Shown here piece by piece: positions 61,649 through 64,000 of a stretch of 64,000 nucleotides of DNA; the stretch's first letter is position 1, and each line of letters starts with the position of its first letter. The notes beneath the pieces are model-generated. The model searched no databases and was not told where the DNA came from. It worked only from the letters and a program-made list of their open reading frames with translations. The translations under genes were made by a program, and so were the position numbers. This DNA is from Blastobasis lacticolella (lineage: Eukaryota > Arthropoda > Insecta > Lepidoptera > Blastobasidae). The stretch lies in contig LR990044.1 of NCBI GenBank assembly GCA_905147135.1, forward strand, positions 8,932,122 to 8,996,121, read 5' to 3'.

Positions 61649-63960
61649 CCTACTTATGAATAAGATAATTATTAATGTACCCCTTTTGGAATCAAAGCAA
61701 TATCCTGTCAGAATCAAGGGACTCAGTGGTGTGGGCGTCGGCTTTCCACTGGAATAGCTACACATACGTATTTGGATGAATAAACAGAGATAAACGTGCC
61801 ACTTACGTCGTAGTATCTACCGTCTAGCAGCGGTAAAATAAAAAAGTAGGTACAATAAACAACACTACAAACTCTACATTTGGTCAAATAGAAAAAAACT
61901 AAATTAAATCCCCTGCCAGGAATTGAGGTGATGTATTAGTTGGGGCGCTAGTTCTGCGTTTTATGTAGCACCACCGGAAGTACCTATAGTATTCTGACAC
62001 AGAATTCAAATGCGACAATGCTACATGGATAATATGAATCGTTTTTGGAAAAAGAAAATGTATATAGGACCACGCTAAGTTCGAATCGACTGACAGTGGT
62101 AGAAACTATAAAGTGTGGATAGGGCAATATCGATTGGATAATCTGTCCTTGTCAGTCAATGCCTATTATTATTTAGGTGATTCGCACACTGGAACGCAGC
62201 ACCGTACGTTATGCGTGACGTGCGTTAGTGCGTGACATAAAGTTATTTGAGCTGTCATCGGTTTCTATGGAAATCACACATAGTCGAACACACTGAAAAC
62301 GCATCCACGCGCGTTTTTCTTTGACACATTTGACACGCGTGCTCTGTAGTCCATATAATACGTAGGTCAACAATAGGTACAATATTGTAATATTGCATTT
62401 AGTGCGGAATCCAAAAAGATAGTATATATTGGCAGAATCCACGGGCCGTGCCTAATGAAATGCACAAAATATCTAATGCTTTGTGGGGCAATTTTCTGAT
62501 TGTCAATGCAATATATAAAAGCCAAAACCAAGAGTGTCATGTACCAAAGCTTTAGTATCTACAAACCGACAAGGATCAAGAATACATCATAAACGTGGCG
62601 TAAAAAGGAATTAACATTCCGCTTCTTTGAAAAGTCCATTTTCAATATGGCGGCATGCACATCGGCGTAGCCCCTGCCCCAATGAACTGAGAGCAAAATA
62701 AAAAGAAAAAAAGTTGCATTTCGGGTGACAGCTATCAAACCTAAAACAGTTACTAATAACTCTGAAACCAATGGTCCCAGAATACTAGTTTCTAAACAGA
62801 AATGATAGTACTCGTCGAGACCTACATTTCGGATGACAGATGTCAAACTTGGAAAATGTAATCACTTGGAAAGTATTGATCTTGGTTGTAGCGACATCTA
62901 TCGCTCCACTAGGGAAATTCAACGATACTCACATTACGAGTACACGAACACAAGGTTGGAAAGCATCCGCACATAGATGGCGCTAACAATCCTACATCGC
63001 GCTAGAGAAATGTGCCAACTTCCACGGTATATATACAACTTCCGACGATCAACTGTCGGACCCTTGGGCCCCTGGTCACAACACCCGGCCAGGTGGGTAA
63101 TTACCCGTTTCTACCTTCTCGCCAACATTGGCGGCTACCATTATCCTTCACCGCCAAATTGGTTCCCTTTTGCCATGAGCCTATGTTTACCAGGAGTCCC
63201 ACGACTACCAGTAATTTGTTCATTACGATCTTGTCACGTTTATCAGCCACGCGCGTGGATACGTTTTCCGCAGCACCTTCGGTGCTGCGTTCCAATGTGC
63301 CAATCGCCTTAATAATATTTTTCAAGTCACTCAAATTCTTTGTTATGACTTATATGAATGATGTTCTATGACGGATAAAAGACATGGCATAAGTTGCCAT
63401 ACAGAGACTTTTATATATATTTTTTAATGCGATTCGTACTTAGCTTGGTTTTATTATAACATGTACCCACCCATTGTGAAAACAAAACACTAGCGTCTCG
63501 GTAAAAAGACGTTGGCGCCAAAATTCTACAATAATTTACCTTTTAATGTTTTACATTTTAATTGTCAAATCATTGATTAGCTAACAGACTGTCACATTTA
63601 ACAAGCTGTTAAATCACTGTGGGTTTCTGAAAGGCCAATCAATCTATTGTTAGCTAATCGACCATTAACAAGAGATCAATTTTTTGGTCTGGCTACCCCT
63701 GCTAAAATCAGTCACATTCATTCACTCATATATGTTTTTGTTGGAATATAGACATATTCCTCTACAAAAACCAATCTCCTAATGGCAACACTCACATATC
63801 TCTCTCTCTAGTCTGTGGTCTAGGATTCAAACTTTACTTCCTTCCGTGGCCTTCGTTGAAATACAAGCTGCAAAGCTAAGTATAAAACATTAACTCTGTG
63901 TGTTATTTATCGGCCCCGTATTCCATTATCCTACAGGTTATGGGACCCAGATAAGCTCGC
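61649..63960. other. No recognised gene; inverted 21-mer pair at 62184 and 63280
   Basis: Frames at 62559-62846 and 63101-63334 (minus) and 62977-63371 (plus) show no family motif. A 21-bp inverted repeat with one mismatch (62184-62204 against 63280-63300) could bound a 1.1-kb element. Confidence 0.4.
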
Positions 63961-64000
63961 TTCAAAATCAAAATCAAAATCAAAATTTCTTTATTGATTA
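63961..64000 (-). repeat. LINE 3' tail (TCAAAA)n continuing beyond the window
   Basis: Four CAAAAT-type repeats followed by TTTCTTTATTGATTA, the inverted 3' tail of a LINE. The body lies outside the window. Confidence 0.5.

Noticed and set aside
62559..62846. 95-codon minus-strand frame with two hydrophobic segments
   Set aside because: No recognised family, unusual residue order and no splice or promoter support; insufficient to call a gene.
47726..64000. Search for a second globin exon 2 or 3 downstream of the first exon
   Set aside because: No stretch encoding an LFE...MF...EHA...SHRR-like pattern was seen by eye; a diverged short exon could have been missed.
1..64000. CRISPR array, operons, prokaryotic promoters or an rRNA gene
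   Set aside because: No regular repeat-spacer arrays, dense gene order or rRNA sequence; introns, SINEs and LINEs show that this is an animal nuclear genome.

Overview
The window looks like a repeat-rich piece of a lepidopteran (moth or butterfly) nuclear genome. The evidence is AT-rich sequence, intron-split coding exons with GT/AG borders, and many short retroposons and LINE 3' ends of types I recognise from Lepidoptera. The species cannot be named from the sequence. There is no rRNA gene, no convincing functional tRNA gene, no CRISPR array and no prokaryotic operon structure.

Only one host gene family is visible, an insect globin related to globin X. Two consecutive exons (27729-27960 and 32939-33094, + strand) encode the heme pocket and the C-terminal helices. 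An exon that fits upstream of them in protein order and in intron phase (47726-47913, + strand) lies about 15 kb DOWNSTREAM. It carries an N-terminal Met-Gly-Cys acylation motif and helices A-B. This 2-3-1 order on one strand means tandem globin genes, a rearrangement or an assembly misjoin.

The rest is mobile DNA. An apparently intact non-LTR retrotransposon (21007-25145) has a 12-bp target-site duplication and one 1067-codon open frame with endonuclease, reverse transcriptase and a C-terminal C2H2 finger. A decayed antisense LINE (about 29581-32829) fills most of the globin intron between the two adjacent exons and is itself split by a tRNA-Gly-derived SINE. Fragments of RTE-like elements lie at 11.5, 25.6, 33.9, 41.1, 41.3, 43.3 and 49.1 kb. 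At least four SINE or short retroposon families recur. They are labelled here A (tRNA-Gly head), B (another tRNA head), C ((GAT)n tail) and D (A-rich tail). Several TIR or foldback elements are present near 0.6, 6.5, 20.4, 26.8, 27.5, 44.4, 47.0, 50.2 and 55.2 kb.

Layout: 1-20 kb repeats and unassigned AT-rich DNA; 21-25 kb intact LINE; 26.8-33.3 kb globin exons 2-3 with an intronic LINE; 33.9-34.6 kb RTE remnant; 39-46 kb dense SINE/RTE deposits; 47-47.9 kb long inverted repeat and globin first exon; 48-56 kb SINE, RTE and TIR elements; 56-64 kb mostly unassigned, with a pair of near-perfect hairpins at 61.5 kb. Family labels A-D, P, T and F are mine. Positions of repeat ends are approximate unless a target-site duplication is given.
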